In this document: piece by piece, positions 36,257 through 44,057 of the stretch
Layout: the number at the start of each line of letters is the position of its first letter
How positions within the stretch are numbered: position 1 is the first letter of the stretch
Assembly (NCBI GenBank): GCA_025774245.1
Contig: JALGWI010000014.1
Location: 1-51,442 of the forward strand
Length of the DNA stretch: 51,442 nucleotides
Direction: 5' to 3'
Source of the DNA: a bacterium
Lineage (GTDB): Bacteria; Joyebacterota; Joyebacteria; Joyebacterales; Joyebacteraceae
The notes under the pieces: model-generated
Seen by the model: the letters and a program-made list of their open reading frames with translations, nothing else
Databases searched by the model: none
What the model was told of the DNA's origin: nothing
Position numbers and translations under genes: made by a program

Positions 36257-36335
36257 TGCGGCAGGAGATCGCCGCCGCCCTGAACCGCCTGCGGACGCTT
36301 CGGATCGAGCGGCGCAGGTAAACCCCAAGCGCTTT
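36257..36335 (+). pseudogene. Decayed ATPase-tail copy B
   Basis: Starting right after the PHP stop codon, 36262-36310 is identical to the last part of the ATPase gene. It still reads in frame as RQEIAAALNRLRTLRIERRR followed by TAA (36319-36321). The following AAACCCCAAGCGCTTTCACC is shared only with copy C. It has no promoter or upstream gene body, so it is a duplication remnant. Confidence 0.75.
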
Positions 36336-36627
36336 CACCCCCTGTCAAAGCTCCCCAACATTCCCAAGGCTGGCCACCACCTGTCTCAGAGGGCGCGGCG
36401 TGGTTTGGCGTAGCCCGCGCCCGTGACCACGCGGGGTGAATGCTCGGTTCAGGGAGGCGTCCAGAGAACTGGAGAAGATCGCTGGATCTTGAGCTTGACT
36501 CATGAACGACGGGAGGCGCAAGCTTGTTGGAGGTGATGGCCGCAGGCGATCGCGGCCGAACTGAAGCAGGAGGCACCGCCATCCGTCGGATGGCGGTGGA
36601 ACCGGCGACAACAACGAGGACCGTGTC
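36336..36627 (+). other. Spacer with two hairpins upstream of the orphan gene
   Basis: GGGCGCGG (36391-36398) can pair with CCGCGCCC (36415-36422), or GCGTGGT (36398-36404) with ACCACGC (36426-36432); this may end the PHP transcript. CACCGCCATCC (36574-36584) pairs perfectly with GGATGGCGGTG (36588-36598), just before the next gene. No other gene is supported here. Confidence 0.5.
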
Positions 36628-37197
36628 GTGATTACCGACATCCGATGGCGCAAGCGACTGAACGCCCTGGCTGCGTTGCTGCTGGCAGGAACCGCCTGGA
36701 TCCTGATAGCCGGCATGCGCCACTGCTACTACTCGCCCGTGCGCGTGGAGGTCGTGGCGGAGGAGGCCGATGACGCCCGCCGCGGTCAGGTCGTCGATGT
36801 GCTCTTTGTCGACATGGTCATGGTCAACGAGGGGGACTGCGCGGTCGTGATCTTCGATGTCACGCTGCGGTTCGGACGACATGCGGGGCCTCGCTACCAC
36901 ATGATGCCCGGGCACGTCGATGGCGGTCGGATGGCGGGTCCGGGCCTCGTTCTCGGTCCGGGGGAGGAGATGCGACGCAGGTTCTGGTTCCCCTGGAGCG
37001 GTGGCGATCTCGCGAACGACCTGGCGATCGATCCCCACGGGCATTCGGTGGTCGAGGGGAGCATCCTCGTGACCCTCGGGAGGTACGGGCACATGGAGCG
37101 CCGCCTGGAGCTTCCAGGCGTCTCGGCGTCGATCGAGGACGGCGCGTTCACCGGGCTGAGCCACAGACGCACGGTCGCCCGCTACATCGGCACCTAG
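36628..37197 (+). CDS. Membrane-anchored protein of unknown function
   Basis: I do not recognise this 189-aa protein. It starts at GTG 36628 after AACGAGGA and has one N-terminal membrane segment (LAALLLAGTAWILIAGM, residues ~14-30). A beta-rich periplasmic part follows, with VEVVAEEADDARRG, a charged FRFGRHAGP-like stretch (VTLRFGRHAGPRYH) and VEGSILVTLGRYGHMERRLELPG. It resembles neither neighbour. It is bracketed by the two decayed ATPase tails (copies B and C), so it occupies the gap between duplicated PHP units. Codon use is G/C-ending like its surroundings, giving moderate support that it is real. Confidence 0.65.
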   Translation: MITDIRWRKRLNALAALLLAGTAWILIAGMRHCYYSPVRVEVVAEEADDARRGQVVDVLFVDMVMVNEGDCAVVIFDVTLRFGRHAGPRYHMMPGHVDGGRMAGPGLVLGPGEEMRRRFWFPWSGGDLANDLAIDPHGHSVVEGSILVTLGRYGHMERRLELPGVSASIEDGAFTGLSHRRTVARYIGT

Positions 37198-37203
37198 CAG
37201 CCT

Positions 37204-37318
37204 GTCGAGGCATCTCGGCACCTGCGCGCGGCCGCGCCGTCAGGAGATCGCCCTCCCTGACCCGCCTGCGGACCCTTCAGATCGAGCAGCGCAGGTAAAC
37301 CCCAAGCGCTTTCACCTC
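37204..37318 (+). pseudogene. Decayed ATPase-tail copy C
   Basis: 37204-37251 matches 33316-33363 of the ATPase gene with one mismatch. It then continues with a small deletion (GCCGCC lost) and point changes to CGCAGGTAAACCCC near 37299. From there it shares the string AAACCCCAAGCGCTTTCACC with copy B. It directly precedes the second PHP gene's promoter region. Confidence 0.75.
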
Positions 37319-37363
37319 CTCGGATTTCCCCGATATCCGTGCATGAACGAGCCTTCTCGTCCA

Positions 37364-37392
37364 TTGACGGGCAACCACTTTTGTGATACTGT
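37364..37392 (+). promoter_or_regulatory. Promoter-like region of PHP protein 2
   Basis: TTGACG (37364-37369) with GATACT at 37385-37390 (15 bases) or TACTGT at 17 bases, matching the layout before PHP protein 1. The spacing to the -10 is not ideal, so the exact promoter is uncertain. The rest of the 339-base gap is copy C plus a leader homologous to 33507-33649. Confidence 0.5.
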
Positions 37393-37536
37393 TGCGTCCT
37401 CAGGGTCCCGAGTCAGAGGCCTACACGAGGCGGACCCACTCACCTCCCACAGCTTGCGCCTGAAACATGCCCGGTCCGAGCCACCCGCGCGTGACCTGCA
37501 CGTCGTGGAGCGCCGCACGACAGGAAGGGGACACCA

Positions 37537-40143
37537 GTGATTCGCCCACCGAGCCACGCAGCGAGACCGGTCTTCCTGTTCTTCCTCCTCACGGTCCTCG
37601 TTTGCGCCGCGCACGCCTCGCCCCCGAACCTCGTCGAGAGCGACGCCGATCCCGACGGGGCCGCCCGCACCGACACGACGTACGCCTTCTACACCGGCGT
37701 GTTCCACTCCCACACGTCCTACTCGGACGGCGTCGGGACGCCGGCGGAGGCGTTCGCGTACGCGCGGGACGCAGCCGGAATCGACTTCCTCGCCGTCTCG
37801 GACCACCACAACCAGCTCGATGCGGACGAGTACGCGAACGTCCTTCTCATGGCCGACGCCCACACCGAGGACGGCGTCTTCGTCGCCCTCGCGGCCCAGG
37901 AGTGGACCGGGACCGATCCTGTGACGGGGCTCGGGAACCACGCCGTCGTTCTCGACGCCGATCACGTGTTCACGGCGGCCGAGGACGACGTGGGCGCGTT
38001 CTACGCCGAGCTCGTGGCCAGCGAGCGCTTCGCGATCCTCGCGCATCCGGCGGAAGGCAGCTTCGACGACTTCGACTACATCGAGGGGGCCGACGCATGG
38101 ATCGCGGCGACCGAGGTGCGCGGCGACTTCTACCAGGCCAGGTACGCCGAGATCCTCCGGAAGGGCTGGCGGGTCGGGACGGCTGGAGGTCAGGACACCC
38201 ACGACGGCACGTGGGGGGACGGCGAGCGCTGGACCGTCGCGCTGGCGCCCGCCCTGACGAAGGCGGACATCCTCGACGCCGTCGCGAGCCACAGGACGTA
38301 CGCGACGACCGACAGGAACCTCGAGCTCACTTTCCGGATCGACGGGCACTGGATGGGGGAGGAGTTCGACCACGACGGCAACGTCGCACCGGAGATCACC
38401 GTCCTCGATCGCGATCCCGGCGACCGCCTCGCGCGGGTCGAGCTCTACCAGAACGGGTGTCTCGCACACTGGCAGCCCGTCCACGGAACCTCGTGGAACT
38501 GGTCGCCAGAGCTGACGCCGCCCGCAGGCTTGAACCACTACTTCGTGAAGGCCATCGAGGCCGACGGCGATCAGGCCTGGTCCGCGCCGATCTGGGCGGA
38601 CTGCACCACCGACCTGGCGGCGACGCCGTTCCTCCGTCAGCCGCTCAACGAAGCGACCGTGAGCACGTTCACGCCGACCTTCGTGTGGCACCCGTCCGCG
38701 GGTGCCGCGTCGTACGTCCTCGAGTGCTCGCCGTCGGGCAGCTTCCCCGACGACCCCACGACGGTGACCGTCGAGGGGATCGTCGACACGACCGTGAGAC
38801 TGCCGGTCGGCCTCGCCGAGGGCTCGGGATACTCCTGGCGCGTCGCGGCCGTCAACGCCCACGGGACGAGCGCGTTCTCCTGCGTCCGGACGTTCTCCAT
38901 CGGAGAGGTTCCGTTCTTCTCGAACGACACGGCGGTGGAGCTCACGACCGACCCCGCCGACGACACGTGCCCCTCGCTCGCGCAGGCGCAGGAGACCGCG
39001 TGGCTCGTCTGGAGCTCGTCGAGGGACGGAGACCCGGAGCTCTACTGCAAGACCTCGGGCGACTGCGGGGAGAGCTGGTCGGACGCCTGGCGCCTGACGC
39101 AGCACCCCGGCGCAGACGTCCGTCCCGCCGTCACCGGCGATCCCGCGGGTGGCGCGTGGGTCTTCTGGCAGTCCTCGAGGGACGGAGACGACGAGATCTA
39201 CGCCACTCGCCACGACGGCTGGACGTGGACTGCGCCCGTGAACCTGAGCCAGCACGGGGACGCCGACCGCGGCCCGTCCGCGACCGTCGGGGCGGACGGC
39301 CTCCTGCGGGTCGTCTGGGCGTCGAACCGGGACGACCGAAACCCCGAGATCTACGGAACGACGTTCGACGGCGAGGACTGGACGCCGACGGAGCGCCTGA
39401 CGGACCACGGCGCCATGGACATGCAGCCGGTCGTCGTGGACGTGGACGGCCAGGAGCTCTGGCTCGTCTGGGTCAGCGACAGGGACGGGAACCGCGAGAT
39501 CTACACCAAGAGCTTCGCCGGCGGCTCGTGGTCGGAGGACGTGAGGCTCACGTCCACGGCCGGGGCCGAGGCGAACCCCTCGGTCGCCCGGACCGACGAC
39601 GGCCGGATCTGGCTCGCGTACGCGCGCGGCGGGGCGGTCTTCTACCGGATATGGGAGGGCGGACTCTGGCTCCCGGAGACGAGGCTGCCGACCCAGATCT
39701 CGTTCGGCCAGGCCTCCGTCGACTGGCCGGCGGTCGTCCAGGCATGCGACGGAAGGGTGCACATCGCCTATCACTCCGCCGACTCGGGAAGCTGGAACAT
39801 CTTCCTCCAGCGATCGAACTACCTGAGCACGGGAGTCGCGGAGCCGGTCGAGCACGCGGCGCCCTCGTTCACGCTGTCGCAGAACGTCCCGAACCCCTTC
39901 AACCCGACGACGCTGATCGAGTACGGCCTCCGCGAGCCCGCGACGGTCGACCTCGCGATCTACGACGTGGCGGGACGGCTCGTGAAGCGGCTCGTGGCGG
40001 CGGACGCGCGCGGCGCGGGGAGGCACGTCGTACCGTGGCACGGCCGCGACGAGGGCGGGAGGCGGGTCACCTCCGGCGTGTACCTCGCGAGACTCGAGGT
40101 TGCGGGGGAGGTGGCAACCAGGAAGATGCTGCTCCTGAAGTAG
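37537..40143 (+). CDS. Exported PHP phosphoesterase with propeller-like repeats and sorting domain, copy 2
   Basis: This paralogue of the gene at 33650 is the same length, 868 aa. It starts at GTG 37537 after AGGAAGGGG and has a clearer signal peptide (VFLFFLLTVLVCAAHA|S). All PHP ligands are kept: FHSHTSYSDG, SDHHN, AAQEWTG, LAHPAEGS, GGQDTHDG. The Ig-like part (YSWRVAAVNAHG), the SSRDGDPELYCKTS / SSRDGDDEIYATRH / SNRDDRNPEIYGTTF / SDRDGNREIYTKSF repeats and the sorting domain (VPNPFNPTTLIEYGL ... KMLLLK) line up without obvious gaps. Both copies therefore look functional. Cysteines differ in several places (for example SECLAI in copy 1 against SERFAI here). Confidence 0.9.
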   Translation: MIRPPSHAARPVFLFFLLTVLVCAAHASPPNLVESDADPDGAARTDTTYAFYTGVFHSHTSYSDGVGTPAEAFAYARDAAGIDFLAVSDHHNQLDADEYANVLLMADAHTEDGVFVALAAQEWTGTDPVTGLGNHAVVLDADHVFTAAEDDVGAFYAELVASERFAILAHPAEGSFDDFDYIEGADAWIAATEVRGDFYQARYAEILRKGWRVGTAGGQDTHDGTWGDGERWTVALAPALTKADILDAVASHRTYATTDRNLELTFRIDGHWMGEEFDHDGNVAPEITVLDRDPGDRLARVELYQNGCLAHWQPVHGTSWNWSPELTPPAGLNHYFVKAIEADGDQAWSAPIWADCTTDLAATPFLRQPLNEATVSTFTPTFVWHPSAGAASYVLECSPSGSFPDDPTTVTVEGIVDTTVRLPVGLAEGSGYSWRVAAVNAHGTSAFSCVRTFSIGEVPFFSNDTAVELTTDPADDTCPSLAQAQETAWLVWSSSRDGDPELYCKTSGDCGESWSDAWRLTQHPGADVRPAVTGDPAGGAWVFWQSSRDGDDEIYATRHDGWTWTAPVNLSQHGDADRGPSATVGADGLLRVVWASNRDDRNPEIYGTTFDGEDWTPTERLTDHGAMDMQPVVVDVDGQELWLVWVSDRDGNREIYTKSFAGGSWSEDVRLTSTAGAEANPSVARTDDGRIWLAYARGGAVFYRIWEGGLWLPETRLPTQISFGQASVDWPAVVQACDGRVHIAYHSADSGSWNIFLQRSNYLSTGVAEPVEHAAPSFTLSQNVPNPFNPTTLIEYGLREPATVDLAIYDVAGRLVKRLVAADARGAGRHVVPWHGRDEGGRRVTSGVYLARLEVAGEVATRKMLLLK

Positions 40144-40162
40144 CTGCTCGAGCCGGGTTCTC

Positions 40163-40193
40163 CGCCTCGCGGGGCCGTTCGGCCGCGGAGGCG
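40163..40193 (+). terminator. Hairpin after PHP protein 2
   Basis: CGCCTC (40163-40168) pairs GAGGCG (40188-40193), with inner GGCC/GGCC pairing around GTTC. It is followed by CTTTCC. The stop codon is 20 bases upstream. Confidence 0.55.
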
Positions 40194-40201
40194 CTTTCCA
40201 C

Positions 40202-40231
40202 TTGACCCCTCCGGACGCTCGGGCGTAGGAT
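40202..40231 (+). promoter_or_regulatory. Promoter of the folE2 group
   Basis: TTGACC (40202-40207), 18-base spacer, TAGGAT (40226-40231). The same -10 TAGGAT appears before the DUF1858 gene at 49830-49835. Confidence 0.6.
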
Positions 40232-40301
40232 GGGCCATCATCGGTTGGGCCCGCTCGCTCGATTGCTCCCTGCGTACGAGCCGCGGGTCGGAGGTTCCCC
40301 C

Positions 40302-41072
40302 GTGCCGAACATCCAGGACAGACACGACCACAGGGAGATCGCGCTCGACCGGGTCGGGGTCGTCGATCTCGTTTATCCCGTGACCGTGCCGGAACGAGGT
40401 GGCGGAACGCAGACGACCGAGGCCTCGATCGGCCTCTTCGTGGGGCTCCCGCACTCCTCGCGGGGTGCCCACATGAGCCGGTTCGTCGAGATCCTCGAAG
40501 CGCACGAAGAGGCGCTCACGCCCGAGTCCCTCGGGCGTCTCCTCGAGGAGCTGAGGGGGGCGCTCGGAGCGGAGTCGGCCCAGGCGGAGATCGGGTTCAC
40601 GTTCTTCGTGCGGAAGAACGCGCCTGTCTCCGGCAGCGGGAGCCTCCTGGCGTGCCGCGCGAGCCTCGAGGCGTCGGTCGACAGCGACGGGGACGATCTC
40701 GTGCTGACCGTCGAGGTGCCCGTCCTGACGGTCTGCCCCTGCTCGATCGAGTCGACGGGCGGCCCGGCGCACAGCCAGCGGGGCCACGTCACTGCCTCGG
40801 TCCGCGTCAACGGGCACGTCTGGATCGAGGAGCTCGTGGAGCTCATCGAGGATTCGGCAAGCGCCCCCGTGTTCGCACTCATCAAGGGTGAGGACGAGCG
40901 GGCGATCCTCGAGGAGGCCTACGAGAGGCCGGTCTTCGTCGAGGATCTCGTCAGGAACGTGGCCGAGCGGCTGGATTCGGACGTGAGATTCCCGTGGTAC
41001 AGCGTGGAGGCCGAGAACCTCGAGAGCGTGCACGACCACAACGCTTACGCGAGCGTTGAAAGGAGTCGGTAG
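40302..41072 (+). CDS. folE2: GTP cyclohydrolase FolE2
   Basis: FolE2 (type IB) converts GTP to dihydroneopterin triphosphate for folate or queuosine-type pathways and can use metals other than zinc. GTG 40302, seven bases after GGAGG, gives 256 aa beginning VPNIQDRHDHREIALDRVGV, the normal N terminus. Hallmarks are the redox-exposed LTVCPCSIE (~residue 146), SRGAHMSRFVE (~55), HSQRGHVTASV (~163) and, near the end, WYSVEAENLESVHDHNAYA. The conserved Cys and Glu ligands are present. Confidence 0.95.
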   Translation: MPNIQDRHDHREIALDRVGVVDLVYPVTVPERGGGTQTTEASIGLFVGLPHSSRGAHMSRFVEILEAHEEALTPESLGRLLEELRGALGAESAQAEIGFTFFVRKNAPVSGSGSLLACRASLEASVDSDGDDLVLTVEVPVLTVCPCSIESTGGPAHSQRGHVTASVRVNGHVWIEELVELIEDSASAPVFALIKGEDERAILEEAYERPVFVEDLVRNVAERLDSDVRFPWYSVEAENLESVHDHNAYASVERSR

Positions 41073-41153
41073 GAACGGGGGAGGACCGAGAGACGGATCC
41101 GGTGGGCGCCCCCCCGCGCCCGTGTGGATCGTCGGGCCTCCGAGGAGGAGATC

Positions 41154-41408
41154 ATGGAGAAGAAGGAGATCGGACGGATCTCGCACTACTTCAGCAAGCC
41201 TCAGGTTGCTGCCATCGTGCTGACCGACGGTCTCAAGGCGGGGGAGAAGATCGCGATCGCAGGGCACACGACGGACTTCGAGATGGTCGTCGACTCGATG
41301 CAGATCGAGCACGATATCATCACGGAGGCCAAAGCCGGCGACAACATCGGAATCAGGGTCCCGGACAAGGTGCGCGAGCACGACGTTGTATACAAGATCA
41401 TCGAGTAG
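41154..41408 (+). CDS. Free-standing EF-Tu domain-2-like protein
   Basis: The 84-aa product (ATG 41154, after GAGGAGGAG) is a single translation-factor beta-barrel, as in domain 2 of EF-Tu. It shows IGRISHYFSKPQVAAIVL, LKAGEKIAIAGHTTDFEMVVDSMQIEH and IGIRVPDKVREHDVVYKI. It has no GTPase domain. Similar short proteins are annotated as translation elongation factor-like; their role is unknown. It lies 81 bases after folE2 and nine bases before the SatD-like gene, in the same direction. Confidence 0.85.
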   Translation: MEKKEIGRISHYFSKPQVAAIVLTDGLKAGEKIAIAGHTTDFEMVVDSMQIEHDIITEAKAGDNIGIRVPDKVREHDVVYKIIE

Positions 41409-41417
41409 CCGGGCCGG

Positions 41418-42119
41418 ATGGGCACTTGGATGAACCGATCCACCAGGGCAGTCGCGCTCGTCGCCCGCGGGCACGCGCGAGACGGAACCCAGCTCAATGA
41501 CGTGGAGACGATGGACCTCCTGAGAGCCGCCGGCGCGCGGCTCGGTGAGACGTACTCCGGAGTCCTCACCGGGCCGTCCACGGTGACGCAGGACGGTGTC
41601 CTCGTCCTCTCGCTGGCCTCGCCCGAAGCGATCCTCGACGCGGTGTTGCACGTGGCGTCGGAGCTCCGGCCGGTCACGACGACGTTCTGCGCCGCCGTCG
41701 TGCTGCCGGTGGGCGCGTCCTCCACCGAGCTGACGCAGCCGCTCGAGGCAGCGGTGCTGGCTGCCGGTGCGGCGGAGAGCAAGGCGAACTCCCGGCTCCT
41801 CGACACCGATCCGAGGGAGTGCCGGGCGATCGTCCTCGATGAGGAGGAGGACAGGCTGGCGAGCGTTCTCATCGACCTCGTGCTGGAGTGCTACGACGCG
41901 ATGACCGACCGCCAGAGACAGATCGTGAGCCTCATCACGGAGAGCGACACCCAGCAGGAGGTCGCGACGCACCTCCGGATCTCCCGCCAGGCCGTCAACC
42001 AGAGCCTCGCCGCGTCGGGCTGGCTCCACCTGAAGCGGGCCGAAGACGCCCTCGAGTTCCACCTCGCCGGCCTCGCGGCCGGCTCCGAGGCGGAGTCGAG
42101 GGAGCCGGCGGTGGTCTAG
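41418..42119 (+). CDS. SatD-like protein with C-terminal HTH
   Basis: The 233-aa product starts at ATG 41418 (ATG 41430 possible). Residues ~10-95 form an alpha/beta part (AVALVARGHARDGTQLNDVETMDLL). Residues ~160-205 carry a LuxR/sigma-4-like helix-turn-helix (MTDRQRQIVSLITESDTQQEVATHLRISRQAVNQSL). This arrangement resembles the SatD family, named from a streptococcal acid-tolerance operon; the molecular function is not known. The long acidic linker (LDEEEDRLASVLIDL) precedes the HTH. It probably acts in the cytoplasm and may bind DNA or a nucleic-acid complex. Confidence 0.65.
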   Translation: MGTWMNRSTRAVALVARGHARDGTQLNDVETMDLLRAAGARLGETYSGVLTGPSTVTQDGVLVLSLASPEAILDAVLHVASELRPVTTTFCAAVVLPVGASSTELTQPLEAAVLAAGAAESKANSRLLDTDPRECRAIVLDEEEDRLASVLIDLVLECYDAMTDRQRQIVSLITESDTQQEVATHLRISRQAVNQSLAASGWLHLKRAEDALEFHLAGLAAGSEAESREPAVV

Positions 42120-42162
42120 ACCCTCCCGCCGCGTCGCGATCATCCGAGCCCTGAGAGGCACC

Positions 42163-42627
42163 ATGGCCCGTGTCGTTCGTGGTGTGGGCGCCGTCACTGC
42201 TACCGTCTTCGTCGTCGGCCTCGCGGCATGCGCGGGGCCGGCGACTTTTGTGTCGGCGACGCCTCCTGCCGACGCCGACGCGACGACGACCTTTCGGAGC
42301 GGACCCCCGGACGTGCGCGAGGCGATCGTCCGCGCCATGGCCGAGGAGAGGGTGGCGGTCGATCACGACGCGAGCACGAGGACGCGCGTCGTGGGCCGCA
42401 AGCATCAGATCCCGTACGTCGGCGACGACTCGACCGGACCGGCGCCAGGCGCGCTCCCCTGGCACGCCGTCGAGTTCGAGCTCGCTCAAGACGGCGGGAC
42501 ACTCGTGGCCGCCAGCGCCCGCGCCGTCTGCCCGTCGTGCGACGGCGCGGTTCTGTACGTCTGGGAGCGCCCGGACGACCTCCTCCGGCGGATCCTCCGG
42601 ACGACGGAGCGGATGCTCGACGAGTGA
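42163..42627 (+). CDS. Lipoprotein of unknown function
   Basis: The 154-aa product has a lipoprotein signal (VTATVFVVGLAAC, with Cys23 as the lipidated residue), so it is probably anchored in a membrane. The rest has TTTFRSGPPDVREAIVRAMAEERV, a beta-rich HAVEFELAQDGGTLVAASARAV and a CPSC pair before the amphipathic WERPDDLLRRILRTTERML tail. I recognise no family. A short hairpin (CTCGCC 42629-42634 with GGCGAG 42638-42643) follows the stop. Confidence 0.75.
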   Translation: MARVVRGVGAVTATVFVVGLAACAGPATFVSATPPADADATTTFRSGPPDVREAIVRAMAEERVAVDHDASTRTRVVGRKHQIPYVGDDSTGPAPGALPWHAVEFELAQDGGTLVAASARAVCPSCDGAVLYVWERPDDLLRRILRTTERMLDE

Positions 42628-42780
42628 CCTCGCCGACGGCGAGCTGCTCCCGGAGACGTCGCCACGATAACGGATCGCTGGAGTCAAGCTGGGATAGTTT
42701 ACGATGCCCTGAGAGGGCCCTGAAGCCGTCTCGGGCGGCTCTCCTGAAGGGGGAGGGGTTCGAGGCCGTAAAGGGCGCTC

Positions 42781-42800
42781 AGAGGCCGAATTTCGGCTCT
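42781..42800 (+). other. Hairpin upstream of the TPR/TonB-like gene
   Basis: AGAGGCCGAA pairs TTTCGGCTCT apart from one bulged G, ending 25 bases before the GTG start. It may be a terminator or a leader structure of the gene at 42825. Confidence 0.35.
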
Positions 42801-42824
42801 TGAAGGCGTTTTGGGAGACTTTCT

Positions 42825-44057
42825 GTGATCAGAAGGGACCAGATCCGGCCCAATTCGGGCCTCCCGGCCGTCCTTCTCGTCTGGTGGATGGCCGTGGCAG
42901 CCGGGGTCGCCCTGACCGCGCCATGGGGTGCGTGGGCCGCCGAGGCCGCCGGGTCCGCCGCTGCGAACAGCGACGCGCGACCGACGGCGGAGGCGCTCCT
43001 CGTGCGCGGCGTGCGAGGGTTCGAAGGAAGCGACATGCGCGTGGGCCTTCGCTCTCTGGAGGAGGCCCTCCGGCTCCGTCCCGGGTGGCCGCTCGCGCGG
43101 ACCTCCGTCGCGGCCGCCGTCCTCCGGAGCGGTCAGTTCGGTCGCGCCCGCTCGGAGTACAGCGCGCTCCTGGGTGAGGCCGAGGCGCGCGCCCTCGCCT
43201 CGGGTGACCTCGCGGCGAGCGAACTCCCGCCTGCGACCGACGCGGACGTCCTCTTCGGCCTCGCCGTCTCCTACCACTTCCTCGGGAACCACCGCGAGGC
43301 AGAGAGGCTCTACCGCGCGTACGCCGACCTCGTCGGGCCGACGTCGCGGGAGGCGGGACGGGCCTACGCGCGCCTCGCAGAGATGATCCGCGCCGAGGAC
43401 ATCGCCTGGGGAGACGCCGACGCCGAGGAGGCGAAGGCGCTCGCTGTCGATCCGCGGATCGCGTCGGCGCCGCTCGTGCCCGACTTCCCCGTTCTCGAAG
43501 AGCACGCGGAGCTCATCCCGTATCTCCGGCCGATCGAGCTCGCGCCCGGGCGCGCGCAGAGTCCCGACGCCTACGAGTCGCTCCCGGTCCTCGCGCGCTG
43601 GGAACCGACGGTCGAGGAGACCGTCGCCGGAGCGGGCGCCGCGGAGGACACCGCGGCCACGGAGGACTCGACGGCCGTGGCGGACTCGACGACCGCGGCG
43701 GACTCGGCGCCGGTACCCGGCTACCTCACGATCGAGATCCTCGTCGACACCGACGGTCTTCCTTCGGAGCTCGCAGCTCCCGGGGAGGACGGAACCCCCG
43801 ACGACCTCGCCACCGAGTTCGAGGCCGTTCGGACGTGGCGGTTCGACCCGGCCGTGGCGTCGTCCGGCGTCGACACGCTCGCGTGGATCGCTTTCGAGAT
43901 CGACGTTCTCCGGACGCCCGGCGCCGGGCCCGTCGGGGACTCCGGCGCGGCGGGGACGGGGGAGGAGCCGCCGGGCCAGGCACCGACCGGCCAGGAGCCG
44001 CCGGGGCGGGATTCGCCCGCGGCGGACGGTTTCCGTGGAGGAGGAACGAAGCCCTGA
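42825..44057 (+). CDS. Exported TPR protein with TonB-C-like domain
   Basis: The 410-aa product starts at GTG 42825 and has a signal peptide (LPAVLLVWWMAVAAGVALTAPWGAWA|A). Residues ~50-195 are TPR-like helices (GSDMRVGLRSLEEALRLRPGW, LFGLAVSYHFLGNHREAERLYRAYADL). A low-complexity Ala/Asp/Thr linker (~270-300) leads to YLTIEILVDTDGLPSELAAPGEDG...FEAVRTWRFDPAV (~303-365), which resembles the C-terminal domain of TonB-type proteins. It ends in a Gly/Pro tail. It is likely periplasmic and may bridge envelope partners. Its TGA stop overlaps the probable CTG start of the next gene. Confidence 0.75.
   Translation: MIRRDQIRPNSGLPAVLLVWWMAVAAGVALTAPWGAWAAEAAGSAAANSDARPTAEALLVRGVRGFEGSDMRVGLRSLEEALRLRPGWPLARTSVAAAVLRSGQFGRARSEYSALLGEAEARALASGDLAASELPPATDADVLFGLAVSYHFLGNHREAERLYRAYADLVGPTSREAGRAYARLAEMIRAEDIAWGDADAEEAKALAVDPRIASAPLVPDFPVLEEHAELIPYLRPIELAPGRAQSPDAYESLPVLARWEPTVEETVAGAGAAEDTAATEDSTAVADSTTAADSAPVPGYLTIEILVDTDGLPSELAAPGEDGTPDDLATEFEAVRTWRFDPAVASSGVDTLAWIAFEIDVLRTPGAGPVGDSGAAGTGEEPPGQAPTGQEPPGRDSPAADGFRGGGTKP

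Noticed and set aside
43835-44053. ATG 43835 as the start of the deacetylase
   Set aside because: The added 73 residues are an arginine-rich shadow of the preceding gene and absent from the deacetylase fold.
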